Source: Alicyclobacillus herbarius DSM 13609 (GTDB lineage Bacteria; Bacillota; Bacilli; Alicyclobacillales; Alicyclobacillaceae). From it: a stretch of 55,258 nt of DNA. Shown piece after piece: positions 46,507 to 55,206 of the stretch. The position numbers were made by a program, and so were the translations under genes. Position 1 is the first letter of the stretch, and each line of letters begins with the position of its first letter. The stretch spans positions 1 through 55,258 of the forward strand of contig NZ_AUMH01000021.1 in the NCBI RefSeq assembly GCF_000430585.1. The letters are read 5' to 3'. The notes beneath the pieces are model-generated. The model was not told the DNA's origin. It saw only the letters and a list, made by a program, of their open reading frames with translations, and searched no databases.

Positions 46507-47751
46507 GTGGGGATTGTATCTCAGTTCTTCCGTAGAGAAAAAGGAGAAAAAATCGCGTCCGGACGCAGGCGGTGGCCCGACAGGCTGGCGGCTGTCGTAT
46601 TGTCCGCCGCGCTGGTGAGCGGATGCGGGGCAGCTGGGTCAACCCAAGCGGCGCATACGGCCAACCCAACGAACACGGCCAATTCGGCAGCCACGCACAC
46701 GAACGCACAGGACCAAACCGCGACGTCACGCACGAGCGCACATAACCAAGCCGCGGCGTCTCACGCGCAGGGGTCGAACGACTCTGCGGTCCATTCCGAA
46801 GCCACGCATCAAACCCCGGTCACGGCCTCATCCAAACCGACGCAGAGCCATAAAACCACCACATCCAGCGCGCCGAAAGGTCTCGTGCCGGCCGTGGTGA
46901 CGCGCGACGTGGACGGGGACACCATCCACGTCCGCCTGCACGGCAAGGACGAGACGATTCGAATGCTCCTTATCGACACCCCCGAGGATGTCGATCCGGT
47001 CAAACCGGTGGAGCCATATGGTCAGTCGGCTGCCCAGTACGCCAAGAGCCGGCTGCCGGTGGGCAAGCACATCTACTTGCAGGAAGGGCACCCCGGTTAC
47101 ACACGCGATAAATACGGACGGTTGTTGGCGTACGTGTACATCACCCCGCACGACATGTACAACGCGGACGTGGTGCGCAAAGGATACGCCCGTGTCGCCT
47201 ATATCTATCCGCCAAATACGGATCACCTGTCAGAACTCAAGGCGGACCAGGCGTACGCGCAAAAGCATCACCTGGGCATCTGGAGCATCCGCGGGTATGT
47301 CACATCAAACGGCTATAACCTGTCGATTGCCTGCAGCTGGGCCGCGAAGCACCATGAGTCGACCCGCGGCTGCAGCGGGCAGGCGCCATCGACAAGCAGC
47401 GCGAGCAGTTCGAGCAGCCACGCCAGCAGCCCCAGCCACAAAAGCAGCGGGAGGACGAACGGATCGACCAGTTCGACCAGCGGGCTCAGTATCGTCTCGT
47501 CGCACCTGAGCGTCGCCCCCAGGGAAAAAGCCAGCATCACCATCCGTACGAAGCCGGGTGTGCGCGCGACAATTGAGGTCGACTACAAGAGTGGGCCTAG
47601 CCACGCCAGTGGCCTGGGGGCGCAAACCGTGCCAAAGAGCGGCCTCGTCACCTGGAGCTGGACGGTGGGCAGCAGCACCACACCCGGAAAGTGGCCGGTT
47701 ATTATCCGAGCCAACGGGAAGACACTCAAGACCTACGTGTATGTCTCCTAA
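46507..47751 (+). CDS. Secreted staphylococcal nuclease-like lipoprotein
   Basis: A 414-residue protein. Signal peptide with lipobox VSGC40, a long Thr/Ala/Ser/His/Asn-rich spacer (41-125), an SNase domain (about 126-275, DVDGDTIHVRL, RMLLIDTPE and the RKGYARVAY segment with its catalytic arginines), a Ser-rich linker, and a C-terminal beta-sandwich-like domain. It should degrade extracellular DNA or RNA with calcium, anchored outside the membrane. The start is GTG 46507 after GGAGGGAG, behind an extended -10 TGCTATAAA (46475-46483). Confidence 0.9.
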   Translation: MGIVSQFFRREKGEKIASGRRRWPDRLAAVVLSAALVSGCGAAGSTQAAHTANPTNTANSAATHTNAQDQTATSRTSAHNQAAASHAQGSNDSAVHSEATHQTPVTASSKPTQSHKTTTSSAPKGLVPAVVTRDVDGDTIHVRLHGKDETIRMLLIDTPEDVDPVKPVEPYGQSAAQYAKSRLPVGKHIYLQEGHPGYTRDKYGRLLAYVYITPHDMYNADVVRKGYARVAYIYPPNTDHLSELKADQAYAQKHHLGIWSIRGYVTSNGYNLSIACSWAAKHHESTRGCSGQAPSTSSASSSSSHASSPSHKSSGRTNGSTSSTSGLSIVSSHLSVAPREKASITIRTKPGVRATIEVDYKSGPSHASGLGAQTVPKSGLVTWSWTVGSSTTPGKWPVIIRANGKTLKTYVYVS

Positions 47752-47911
47752 GGCACGTGAAAGGGAGCCATTCTCTTTGGCTCCCACGGTTGCGGTTCAG
47801 CCCGCCTGGGTGCGCGCCTTTGCGGAGCTCCAGGCGGACACCCAGCGGCGACCCAGGTCCACCCTTTCATGACCATAAACCTCCCATTCAGCCATCTCCC
47901 GCCCCCGCGGT

Positions 47912-47940
47912 TTTACCAGACGATCCCGGACGCCTATAAT
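47912..47940 (+). promoter_or_regulatory. Promoter of the SRAP gene
   Basis: TTTACC (47912-47917) and a perfect TATAAT (47935-47940) are spaced by 17 bp. The predicted start of transcription is only about 12 nt before ATG 47959, which rules out the longer reading frame from 47869. Confidence 0.65.
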
Positions 47941-47958
47941 GGGTCAGGGGGGATGAGC

Positions 47959-48618
47959 ATGTGTGGACGCTTCACCCAGGCGTTTGAAGACTGGTCGGAG
48001 GTCTTGGCCTACTTTCAGGTAAGCGGAGATGGTTCCTGGCCGGCGCGTTATAACATCGCCCCGACGCAGGACGTGCCGATTATCGTCAGCCACGGTGGGG
48101 AACGGAAAATCGGTCCGGTGTCCTGGGGGTTGGTGCCGCGCTTTGCCGGCGCGAAACGGTCTCTGCGCCCCATCAATGCGCGGGCCGAAACCCTGCTGGA
48201 AAGCCGCTGGTTCCGACCCCTTCTCGCCAACCGACGCTGCGTCATCCCGGTCGATTCGTTTTACGAATGGCGCCAAACCGATAAGCAGCCGCTGCGCATT
48301 CACCTCGCCCGGCGCCCGGTGTTTGCCCTGGCTGGCATCTACGACACGTTCACGACGGCAGACGGCTGCAAGGTCTCCTCGTTCGCCATCATCACCTGTC
48401 AGCCCAACGACTTCATGGCCCCTATCCACAACCGCATGCCGGTCATCCTCGACGAGTCGGCACTGCGCGTGTGGCTGGACGCCGGTCTACGCGACGCCGA
48501 AGCGGCCGCCTCGGTCCTCACACCGACGGATGAAGAGATGACCGCCTATCCGGTGCACCCGCGCGTCGGCAACGTACGCCACGATGACCCGGAGTTGATA
48601 CGCCGATTCGACTCATAG
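47959..48618 (+). CDS. SRAP-family abasic-site protein (YedK/HMCES-like)
   Basis: A 219-residue SOS response-associated peptidase-like protein that protects abasic sites in single-stranded DNA by covalent linkage. The start at 47959 gives MCGRF, placing the obligate catalytic cysteine at position 2; the ATG two codons earlier would not. Other conserved elements are RYNIAPTQ, INARAET, DSFYEW and HNRMPVIL. GGGGGG lies six bases before the start. The next gene follows after 21 bases. Confidence 0.95.
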   Translation: MCGRFTQAFEDWSEVLAYFQVSGDGSWPARYNIAPTQDVPIIVSHGGERKIGPVSWGLVPRFAGAKRSLRPINARAETLLESRWFRPLLANRRCVIPVDSFYEWRQTDKQPLRIHLARRPVFALAGIYDTFTTADGCKVSSFAIITCQPNDFMAPIHNRMPVILDESALRVWLDAGLRDAEAAASVLTPTDEEMTAYPVHPRVGNVRHDDPELIRRFDS

Positions 48619-48639
48619 AAAGGGGGGCTGGTCTCGGCG

Positions 48640-50751
48640 ATGCCGGAGAACAACACAGATTCCCACAACCATACCTCACGGCCGATTCCATCCCCGCCGC
48701 AGCCACCTGGTCTGCGTGCCGCGTTTCACATTCGCAAATCCCCGTACCCGTGGGAAAAAGCGGTGATTGCCGGCCTCGGCGTCGGCGTGCCGTTTGTCGT
48801 GGGCGCTCTGTTCGGACAGATGGACAAGGGGCTGCTGGCTTCCATGGGTGGGTTTGTTGCCCTGTACATTCATGACGATCCGTACCCGAAGCGCGCAAAA
48901 AAGCTCTTTGCGGTGCTCCTCGGCCTGGCGGCGGCGCTGGGCCTGGGGACACTGGCCGCCGTAAGCGTGTGGACCATGGCGCTGGCGCTTGGCTTCGTCA
49001 GCTTCGCGTCCACCCTGTGCGCCCGTGCCTGGCGAGTGCCCCCGCCCGGCGGGTACTTTTTCATGCTCGTTTGCTGCGTCGCTACCGGCTTACCGGTCCA
49101 TCCCAGCGAAGCGCTGCTGCGTGTGGGGCTCTTGCTCTTGGGCGGATGTTTTACCTGGGTGTTGGCGATGGGCGGTTGGCTCATCCGCCCGCACGGACCC
49201 GAAACGCAGGCACTGGTCCGAGCCTATAAGAACGTGGCCAACTACCTGGCAGCTCTGGACACCCCGAGTCTCGACAGCGCGCGCCACAACGCCACCCTCG
49301 CGCTCACCCAGGCCGAGGAGATGCTGGTGCATGCCCGCGGTCCCTGGCGGCGTGGCCGCATCGACATTGACCGCCTACTCTGGGGGCACCACCACGCCAC
49401 CCGCATCTTCCTCGCCGGCGCCACCCTAGAGGGTGAAGCAGGCGTCCGGGTGCCGGCGGATTGGGTGGGCGAGGTCAAGCGGCTGGCCACCCAGATTGAA
49501 GGCGGAGAGAGGTCCGGATCGCAAAACGCGGCTCAGGGGTCAATCCGGTCGGCAACCCAACCGGCGGCTTCGGCGGCCGTACCGTCGGCAACCGAGTCGG
49601 CCCAGTCGGCAGCCGCATCGTCGGGCCACACCTTCGCAACACCGCGTGCAGGCACACACCCGGCGCTCCGCCGCTTGGTCGAGGCCATTGCCGAAGCGCA
49701 GACTGCCCTTGAGCACCCACCCGCTGCCGGCAGCGAGGTACTGGCCCCGGCGGCGCCGAGTGTGAAGTCGGTGCTCAGCAGCGCCCTCAGCGGCAACTCG
49801 TTGGCTCGGCCGGCCGCCCTGCGCAACGGGATTGCCGTCTTTATTGCGACCTTCATCGGTCGCCTGCTCGGCGACGTGCGACCCTACTGGGTGCCGTTGT
49901 CCTGCTCGTCCGTGCTGCAGGGAGCCACCGTCATGGCCATCGTGCACCGCACCCTGCAGCGCGCCATCGGCACCTCGGTCGGCGTCTGCATCGCCGGCGC
50001 CATTCTCGCGGGCGGTCTGCCTCCGGTCGCACTGGCCTTTGTCGTCATGGCGCTGCAGTGCCTGGTGGAACTGATTATCCCACGCAACTACGCCATCGCG
50101 GCGACCTTCATTACCCCGATGGCACTGATTCTGGCAGAGGCCGGCCGACCCGGAACAGTCGGGGCGTTGGTTGAGGCCCGACTGCTCGACACCCTGGTCG
50201 GCTGCGCCTTGGGCTTGGTGTTTGCCCTCGTGCTCTGGTCCCAGGCTTCCTCAACCCGTTTGCGCCCGGCTATCGCACGGACGCTGCGCCACGAAGCCGA
50301 GCTGATGCGGATGGCGGGAAATACGGATTGCGACGACGCAGACCTTTCCCGCCAGGCCCGCAAGGTCCAGGCCGCGTTAGTCAATACACGATCCCTGTTT
50401 GACAGCGCGGTCCACGAACTTCCGCGCCAGCGATCCGCCTGGGAACCGCTGTGGCCGGTTGTGGTGGCCATCTCTCGGCTCGGGCTGCTCCTGATGGCCA
50501 CAGCCGTGCATCAACCAATCCGGCGGCGAGCGGTGGAGACGGACGAGATCGACAAGGCGTACGAATGGCTGAAACAGTTGGCGGACCTGGCCCAGCCGCG
50601 GACTCGCGCCAAGCAACTGCATGAGCTGTCCGCCCACCCGCCCAAGCTCAGTCACCACCCGACCTTGCAGGCGGCGCTCGCCGTTTTGGCCGACTCCCTG
50701 CAGGCGGCCGTGCACCAGTTGGACAAAGCCCGGTCCCGCCGTGTCCCATAA
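48640..50751 (+). CDS. FUSC-family membrane transporter
   Basis: A 703-residue inner membrane protein of the fusaric acid resistance/aromatic acid exporter-like group. It has two membrane bundles (about residues 38-185 and 385-530), with a cytoplasmic segment between them containing a Ala/Ser/Thr-rich stretch (about 290-330) and a helical C-terminal cytoplasmic domain. The second bundle carries the typical LGDVRPYWVPLSC motif. The exported compound is unknown. It probably shares a transcript with the SRAP gene. Confidence 0.85.
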   Translation: MPENNTDSHNHTSRPIPSPPQPPGLRAAFHIRKSPYPWEKAVIAGLGVGVPFVVGALFGQMDKGLLASMGGFVALYIHDDPYPKRAKKLFAVLLGLAAALGLGTLAAVSVWTMALALGFVSFASTLCARAWRVPPPGGYFFMLVCCVATGLPVHPSEALLRVGLLLLGGCFTWVLAMGGWLIRPHGPETQALVRAYKNVANYLAALDTPSLDSARHNATLALTQAEEMLVHARGPWRRGRIDIDRLLWGHHHATRIFLAGATLEGEAGVRVPADWVGEVKRLATQIEGGERSGSQNAAQGSIRSATQPAASAAVPSATESAQSAAASSGHTFATPRAGTHPALRRLVEAIAEAQTALEHPPAAGSEVLAPAAPSVKSVLSSALSGNSLARPAALRNGIAVFIATFIGRLLGDVRPYWVPLSCSSVLQGATVMAIVHRTLQRAIGTSVGVCIAGAILAGGLPPVALAFVVMALQCLVELIIPRNYAIAATFITPMALILAEAGRPGTVGALVEARLLDTLVGCALGLVFALVLWSQASSTRLRPAIARTLRHEAELMRMAGNTDCDDADLSRQARKVQAALVNTRSLFDSAVHELPRQRSAWEPLWPVVVAISRLGLLLMATAVHQPIRRRAVETDEIDKAYEWLKQLADLAQPRTRAKQLHELSAHPPKLSHHPTLQAALAVLADSLQAAVHQLDKARSRRVP

Positions 50752-50820
50752 GAAGTCGTCCGGAGAGGGGTCAGGCCTTCTTTCCGGACACGCCCCTAAG
50801 ACGGTGTGAGTGCGACGCGC

Positions 50821-51222
50821 CTACCGCGCGGATTGCCGGCTCGCGATGTCGGCCGCCAGGATGACCAAAAACGCCACAAAGGCCAAAAGCGGCGGTGTGA
50901 TGAAGCCGAAGATGACAAACTCGGGTGTTGCGCACGAGACGTAGGATGTGCAAGAGGCACTGGCGCCCAGTTGGGGCACCACCTGCAGGAGGTAATGGTA
51001 CAGGGAGAGGATAGAACCCACGGCAGCCAGAGTGAGCGTGTACGGGCGGGACGGAATGCGGCAAAGAAAAGCCACCAGGCTGATGAGGGCAATCGGATAC
51101 ATACAGATTCGCTCATACCAGCATAAGTCGCACGGCAGCCAGCCGAGCCCCAAGCTCCAATACAGGCTGATGAGGCTCGCCAGCAGCGAGACCCCCAGAC
51201 GCAGCCAGAACCACTTGTTCAT
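50821..51222 (-). CDS. Disulfide bond formation protein B (DsbB/BdbC)
   Basis: A 133-residue membrane protein with four helices that reoxidises a DsbA-like thiol oxidase with quinone. The redox pairs are C31-D-L-C34 (CDLCWYER) in the first loop and C91/C97 in the second. The frame is open far upstream, but ATG 51222 gives the normal BdbC length. No dsbA/bdbD-type secreted partner is adjacent; the FrnE-like gene is cytoplasmic and not an obvious partner. Confidence 0.93.
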   Translation of the reverse strand: MNKWFWLRLGVSLLASLISLYWSLGLGWLPCDLCWYERICMYPIALISLVAFLCRIPSRPYTLTLAAVGSILSLYHYLLQVVPQLGASASCTSYVSCATPEFVIFGFITPPLLAFVAFLVILAADIASRQSAR

Positions 51223-51227
51223 CGACC

Positions 51228-51450
51228 TTATCCCCCACATTCGCATGTCCCTTGCATCGCCTGATGTTCCTGAAACACCAACACGTCCACCGCCACCCCG
51301 GCTTGCTCCATGCGCTCCGTGTCCATGGCCGATCCGTACGCAAACACGAGCTACGTGGCGTCCCTGAGCGCCCGCGCCACGCGCCAATCCCCGAGCTGAA
51401 TCTCCGGCATCTTTGCGCAGGGTCCCGTAGACAAAAACGTACACGCACAT
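51228..51450 (-). pseudogene. Decayed small gene (gamma-glutamylcyclotransferase-like start)
   Basis: ATG 51450, with AGAGGTG just upstream, opens with VYVFVYGTLRKD, the typical N terminus of gamma-glutamylcyclotransferase-like proteins. Protein-like sequence then continues in another frame (MPEIQLGDWRVARALRDAT), meets an in-frame TAG, and resumes as LVFAYGSAMDTERMEQ, ending CECGG before TAA 51228. The pieces suggest a frameshifted and interrupted gene next to dsbB; the second part is not recognised. Confidence 0.4.
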
Positions 51451-51559
51451 CACCTCTTGAAACTTGCAGTGCAAAGGGCATGCGGTTAGGACAGAGTAAT
51501 CTCCCTCGAGACCCCCACGGCTTCATCCGTGTCCTCCTCGCTTCCGCCCAAGTGGGGAT

Positions 51560-51868
51560 TCAACCAAACTGCCAGACACTCTGACTCAAGTTCCCATATC
51601 GGTAACTGCGGTGCAGCAGCGTCGCTGTCTGCGTGTCATCCGCCGCGCCCATCGCGTAAAACAGGGGGATGAAGTGCTCATTTCCGTAACGAGGCACCGC
51701 CAAGTCGACATTCGGGGCAAGCGTCCGGTACTGGAACAACGAAGAGAGGTCCCACTGCCGTACATAGCGTTCTAACCACGCATCGAATTCGACAGCCCAC
51801 GCGTCGGTTCCTTCGTCCCGCCAACATTGGAAGTCCTCCCGTGTGAGCTCTTTCCTCCAGTGTACCAC
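51560..51868 (-). pseudogene. C-terminal remnant of a LigB/DODA-type extradiol dioxygenase
   Basis: The 102-residue reading frame matches only the last third of class III extradiol dioxygenases of the 4,5-DOPA dioxygenase type: WAVEFDAWLERYV, the conserved histidine segment RYGNEHFIPLFYAMGA and the C terminus SVWQFG. The first about 160 residues with the metal-binding histidines are missing, and the sequence upstream is an intergenic palindrome, so this is a 5' deletion remnant and not an active enzyme. Confidence 0.75.
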
Positions 51869-51888
51869 CTTAATTAACGAAAAAGTAA

Positions 51889-51907
51889 GTTACTTATGTA
51901 TAGTAAC
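51889..51907. promoter_or_regulatory. Palindrome resembling an HxlR/MarR-type operator
   Basis: GTTACTTATGTATAGTAAC, read on the other strand as GTTACTATACATAAGTAAC, is an imperfect palindrome with outer arms GTTAC/GTAAC. It looks like operators of thiol-sensing HxlR-type repressors such as YodB. It lies directly upstream of the dioxygenase remnant, so it may be the control site of the lost gene. Confidence 0.4.
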
Positions 51908-51982
51908 CAGGGAGGTTGGAATGCGATTCTCAGCGAATGGCGGAAACGGCGATGCCGTCGGCAATTCATGAGCGATCCCTGA

Positions 51983-52657
51983 TTACTTCACGAGCCCGAG
52001 CGCCTGATAATCTTTTCGCGTAACAATCCCGTTCACGGGCAAGCCGTGCGCCCTTTCGAAATCCTTGAGGGCACGTTCCAAGCGCGGATCGAATCGACCG
52101 TTCACCGGGCCGTTGTAAAAACCAAGTTTCTTTAGACGCGCTTGCACAAGTTGTACATCCGCCCCAATGTGGCCCTCTTTCAAAGTACGCAAACGATAAA
52201 GCGGATTCCCAAGAATGTAGACGCGGGTTCCAATCGGCACCCGCCCGTAAAGTTCCTCTACGTCGTGGTTTTGCATACGAATGCAACCGTTGCTGGTGTA
52301 ATATCCAATGGAGGCGGGCTTATTGGTCCCGTGAATCCCATAAATCCCCCAGGGTACGTTCAGCCTCATCCAACGGGTGCCGAAACCGGATCCCCAGTTC
52401 TCCTGTTTGTCGATGATAACCCACTGTCCCACGGGCGATGGGGTATCTGGCTTGCCCACGGCAACAGGGTATTTCTTCCATAATACCCCGTTCAAAAACA
52501 CTTCCATCTGACGGGTGCGCGTATCGATTTTGAGGAAAACTTTTCTTGTTGCTATTACGTGGGGTGAATGTCCTGTTTGGGCGTCAGCGATCGGATCGCC
52601 AACAACGAGGCCCAGCCCAAGGCCAATCGTCAGGAGGAGAAATCGAATGGGTTTCAT
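51983..52657 (-). CDS. L,D-transpeptidase (YkuD) with peptidoglycan-binding domain
   Basis: A 224-residue exported enzyme that cross-links or modifies peptidoglycan. A signal peptide (about 1-26, cleavage near ADA-Q) is followed by the YkuD catalytic domain with H109 (IHGTNKP) and C125 (TSNGCIRM), and by a C-terminal PG_binding_1 repeat (about 164-224, GADVQLVQARLKKLGFYNG). The domain order, catalytic domain first, is less common than the reverse. ATG 52657 follows GGGGG. Confidence 0.94.
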   Translation of the reverse strand: MKPIRFLLLTIGLGLGLVVGDPIADAQTGHSPHVIATRKVFLKIDTRTRQMEVFLNGVLWKKYPVAVGKPDTPSPVGQWVIIDKQENWGSGFGTRWMRLNVPWGIYGIHGTNKPASIGYYTSNGCIRMQNHDVEELYGRVPIGTRVYILGNPLYRLRTLKEGHIGADVQLVQARLKKLGFYNGPVNGRFDPRLERALKDFERAHGLPVNGIVTRKDYQALGLVK

Positions 52658-52854
52658 GGCAGCCCCCGGGTTCCTGATTCAGTGCTCATATTTAAGTTGT
52701 CCGCAACTTGGAATCGATTTATGAGCGGCGCATTATGCAAGCAAAGCTGGCTTCCCCAAGCCGACCGCGGTAAAAATGGACGAATGACTAGGACACTCGC
52801 TTATGGGGGCGTCATATATGTGGTGTATCTTCCGGAAAGGAGAAGAGGATGTAA

Positions 52855-53274
52855 ATGGAAAAAGACCGCGATGAATACTGGCATGAGTCTGAGCCGGAGC
52901 ACGACTCGCCTCCGTCGTACGATGACGACCACGAATCTCCTTACTATTATGGGTACGGTGCTTACTACGCTCCGGCACCCAGCTATGGATATGTTCCTCA
53001 TGGGGTCGTCCATCACCACAAAGTCATGAAGAAGATCAAGAAGTACTATCATCCACCTTACGTCGCTCACCATCCGTACGGTTGCCCGCCCGTCGTATGC
53101 GACCCGCATTACGTCGTGAAGGAACACTGTGTTCCCCGGGAGGTCCCGGTCGTTCATCCGATTATCTACGTCCACAAGCACAAAGTCGTCAACGTGCCTA
53201 AGCATTACTACAAACCCGTTAAGAAACACATGATGGTCGATCCCGGCTGCCCTTGCCCGCCACACCTGTTTTAA
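52855..53274 (+). CDS. CotD-like spore coat protein
   Basis: A 139-residue protein rich in Tyr, His, Pro and Val. The first 50 residues are acidic and Tyr-rich; the C-terminal part (CDPHYVVKEHCVPREVPVVHP, then HKHKVVNVPKHYYKPV) resembles the conserved region of CotD-family inner coat proteins, with Cys pairs that may cross-link. AAAGGAGAAGAGG precedes ATG 52855. A CATATATG element (52811-52818) could be part of a late sporulation promoter, but the match is weak. It marks the organism as a spore former. Confidence 0.65.
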   Translation: MEKDRDEYWHESEPEHDSPPSYDDDHESPYYYGYGAYYAPAPSYGYVPHGVVHHHKVMKKIKKYYHPPYVAHHPYGCPPVVCDPHYVVKEHCVPREVPVVHPIIYVHKHKVVNVPKHYYKPVKKHMMVDPGCPCPPHLF

Positions 53275-53341
53275 GTTGTTTGCCTGTCGCACCCCAAGGC
53301 GAGCGACGACGGTTTCCGCGAGGCTGTATCCGTTTGTTGTC

Positions 53342-53372
53342 GGGTGCCCTGTCGGGTCAGGGCACCCTGTTT
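53342..53372 (+). terminator. Terminator after the CotD-like gene
   Basis: A perfect 10-bp stem GGGTGCCCTG (53342-53351) with CAGGGCACCC (53358-53367), followed by TGTTTG. Confidence 0.7.
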
Positions 53373-53638
53373 GATTACGGAGTCGCTCGATTGCCGGGAT
53401 CGCTCGGTTTGTAGCGATTCGATGTGGCTGCTCGATGTAGTCGCTCGGTTTATGCGGTTGCTCGCTTCATGCCCCTAGTACATGCGATATCGCTGGGAAC
53501 GGAAACGGACAAACGTACAAGACAAAAAACTTGGCGCATGAATCCGGTACGGGGTCGACTGGACGCCGGTGCCGCAGCGGATTATCCTTTCGAGAGAAGG
53601 GATATCCTAGCACAGCCAACAAGGAGTGGACAAACCGT
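53373..53638. other. Gene-free stretch with degenerate TCGCTCG repeats
   Basis: Between the terminator and the next gene, 53383-53468 contains several imperfect copies of TCGCTCGGTTT-like words (for example near 53399 and 53441). I see no gene. The remainder is the untranslated leader of the isochorismatase-like gene, without a clear promoter. Confidence 0.4.
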
Positions 53639-54208
53639 ATGCAAACGGATCGAGAAAACGCAGCCCTTTTAGTGATGGACCTGCAAAACGGCATTGTGGG
53701 GCGTTTCGTTGACAACGAGACCGCACTTGTCCCCTTTCAGAAGGCCATCGAAGCCGCTCGTCGCCACCAGATTCCGGTCATCTTCGTACGCGTGGCGTTT
53801 CGCGAAGGGTACCCAGAAGTCAGTCCGCGCAACAAAGCCTTCTCCGCCATCGCGAAGACTGGCGGCATGACGCAGAGCGAAGAAGCCACCCAGATTCACC
53901 CGTCCCTCCAGCCGCAACCGGAGGAACCCATCGTGACCAAGGTGCGCGTCAGCGCGTTTGCCGGGAGCAGCCTGGAGAGCATCCTGCGCGCCAAACAGAT
54001 TGATCGCTTGATTCTCACCGGCATCGCCACCAGTGGTGTCGTGCTATCCACCGTGCGTGAAGCCGCAGATAAAGACTATGCCCTGACCGTCCTCTCCGAC
54101 GCCTGTCTTGATGCGGATGCGGAGGTACACCGCGTCCTCATGGAAAAGGTGTTCCCGCGCCAAGCCGATGTCCTAACGGTGGACGACTGGATCGCCAGCT
54201 TGAACTAA
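53639..54208 (+). CDS. Isochorismatase-family hydrolase lacking the catalytic cysteine
   Basis: A 189-residue alpha/beta hydrolase of the isochorismatase-like superfamily with catalytic Asp14 (VMDLQNG), Lys101 (VTKVRVSAF) and the cis-peptide motif GIATSGVVLSTVREA. At the position of the usual nucleophilic cysteine there is Val134, so the protein cannot work as a cysteine amidase; it may hydrolyse by another route like true isochorismatases or have another role. ATG 53639 follows AAGGAG at 12 bases; the frame is open to 53531 without a better start. Confidence 0.88.
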   Translation: MQTDRENAALLVMDLQNGIVGRFVDNETALVPFQKAIEAARRHQIPVIFVRVAFREGYPEVSPRNKAFSAIAKTGGMTQSEEATQIHPSLQPQPEEPIVTKVRVSAFAGSSLESILRAKQIDRLILTGIATSGVVLSTVREAADKDYALTVLSDACLDADAEVHRVLMEKVFPRQADVLTVDDWIASLN

Positions 54209-54412
54209 AGACGGCAAGCCCTGCCGGCCTCCGCACGCCCAACCACGACCAGTGCCACCAAGAGTGTATCGCAGAGAGAGGCTATCAATGACCCTTAATG
54301 ATGTATGGTTTTAGTTACCAGGATATGTTTTATAAAGAGGACCTTGTTTTGTTATCCATCATGATCCGTCAGTTCTCGCGACACCAATACGGCCGTCGGA
54401 AATGATCGCTAA

Positions 54413-55072
54413 TCACCCAACCGGCGGCCTCAAACCCTGCATGATGAACTGAATGGTCCGCTCAATCTCTTCTTCATCATTCCAGTCATACTCGCGCAGG
54501 ACGAGTGTACGCAGGAGGATATAGCCGGCAACGGTTGTCACGATGAGACGCAGGAGTGCCAACGGGGGCATCTGCACGAGCTCCCCTTTGGCCTGAAAAT
54601 GAGAAATGATATGAACCAGCCTGTCAGCGACCTGCGGAAAAATCTGTGCCTTGAACTGCGCCTGTAACTCGGGATGGAACGGAATCTCGTGCAGCAGAAT
54701 TTTCAGCACGGGCGCATGCCTCATCGCAAACTCCAGCCGATTTCGCATGACTGCCCGGAGAAAGTCATCGAAATGTTCATAATCCGTGTGTAGCACCTTC
54801 TGAAAATCTCGCAAAAACGGCGCCACTAATTTCGGCATGATGGGCGCCACAATGGGGATGAGCAGGTCTTTCTTAGTCTTGTAATGTCGGAAGATAGTGC
54901 CTTCCGCCACACCCGCTCTCTCGGCGATCTCGCTCGTCGACGTCGCGGCATACCCTTTTTCTGCAAACATTTCCACAGCCGCTTGGATGATTTTGATTTG
55001 CTTATCCGTCATCTTCTCCTCTTCACCGAGACGAAGCAGGGAAGCCAGCCATTGTTCCGTGTCTTCAGCCAT
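54413..55072 (-). CDS. TetR/AcrR-family transcriptional regulator
   Basis: A 219-residue repressor with a TetR helix-turn-helix (residues about 20-70: AAVEMFAEKGYAATSTSEIAERAG and GTIFRHYKTKKDLL) and a helical ligand domain. The first about 20 residues precede the domain, so ATG 55015 (MTDKQIK) is an alternative start. The ATG at 55072 overlaps the stop of the interrupted ABC permease gene, so the regulator was probably cotranscribed with and controlled that exporter. Confidence 0.92.
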   Translation of the reverse strand: MAEDTEQWLASLLRLGEEEKMTDKQIKIIQAAVEMFAEKGYAATSTSEIAERAGVAEGTIFRHYKTKKDLLIPIVAPIMPKLVAPFLRDFQKVLHTDYEHFDDFLRAVMRNRLEFAMRHAPVLKILLHEIPFHPELQAQFKAQIFPQVADRLVHIISHFQAKGELVQMPPLALLRLIVTTVAGYILLRTLVLREYDWNDEEEIERTIQFIMQGLRPPVG

Positions 55073-55206
55073 TCTGCCTTACTCCCGTATCAGTGAGATG
55101 GGCAATACCCGTGCACGATTCCAGCGGCATGATTTTGCTCAACCACCTAAGCCAGGTGGCCATCGTGTCGATGTTAAACAAGCCGGAGAAGAACACCTGC
55201 GGTACG
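55065..55206 (-). pseudogene. C-terminal fragment of an ABC-2 type permease, cut by an insertion
   Basis: On the minus strand the frame VPQVFFSGLFNIDTMATWL then RWLSKIMPL corresponds to the last membrane part of DrrB/YhgE-like ABC-2 permeases (compare PQxFFSGLFxxxxMPxWL). It ends at TGA 55067-55065, overlapping the ATG of the TetR gene. At its upstream side the frame meets the mobile-element end at 55207, so the gene is interrupted within the window's edge. Confidence 0.7.

Noticed and set aside
53383-53468. TCGCTCG-rich stretch as a CRISPR-like or integron repeat array
   Set aside because: Units are degenerate, unevenly spaced and under 20 bp; more likely simple sequence drift.
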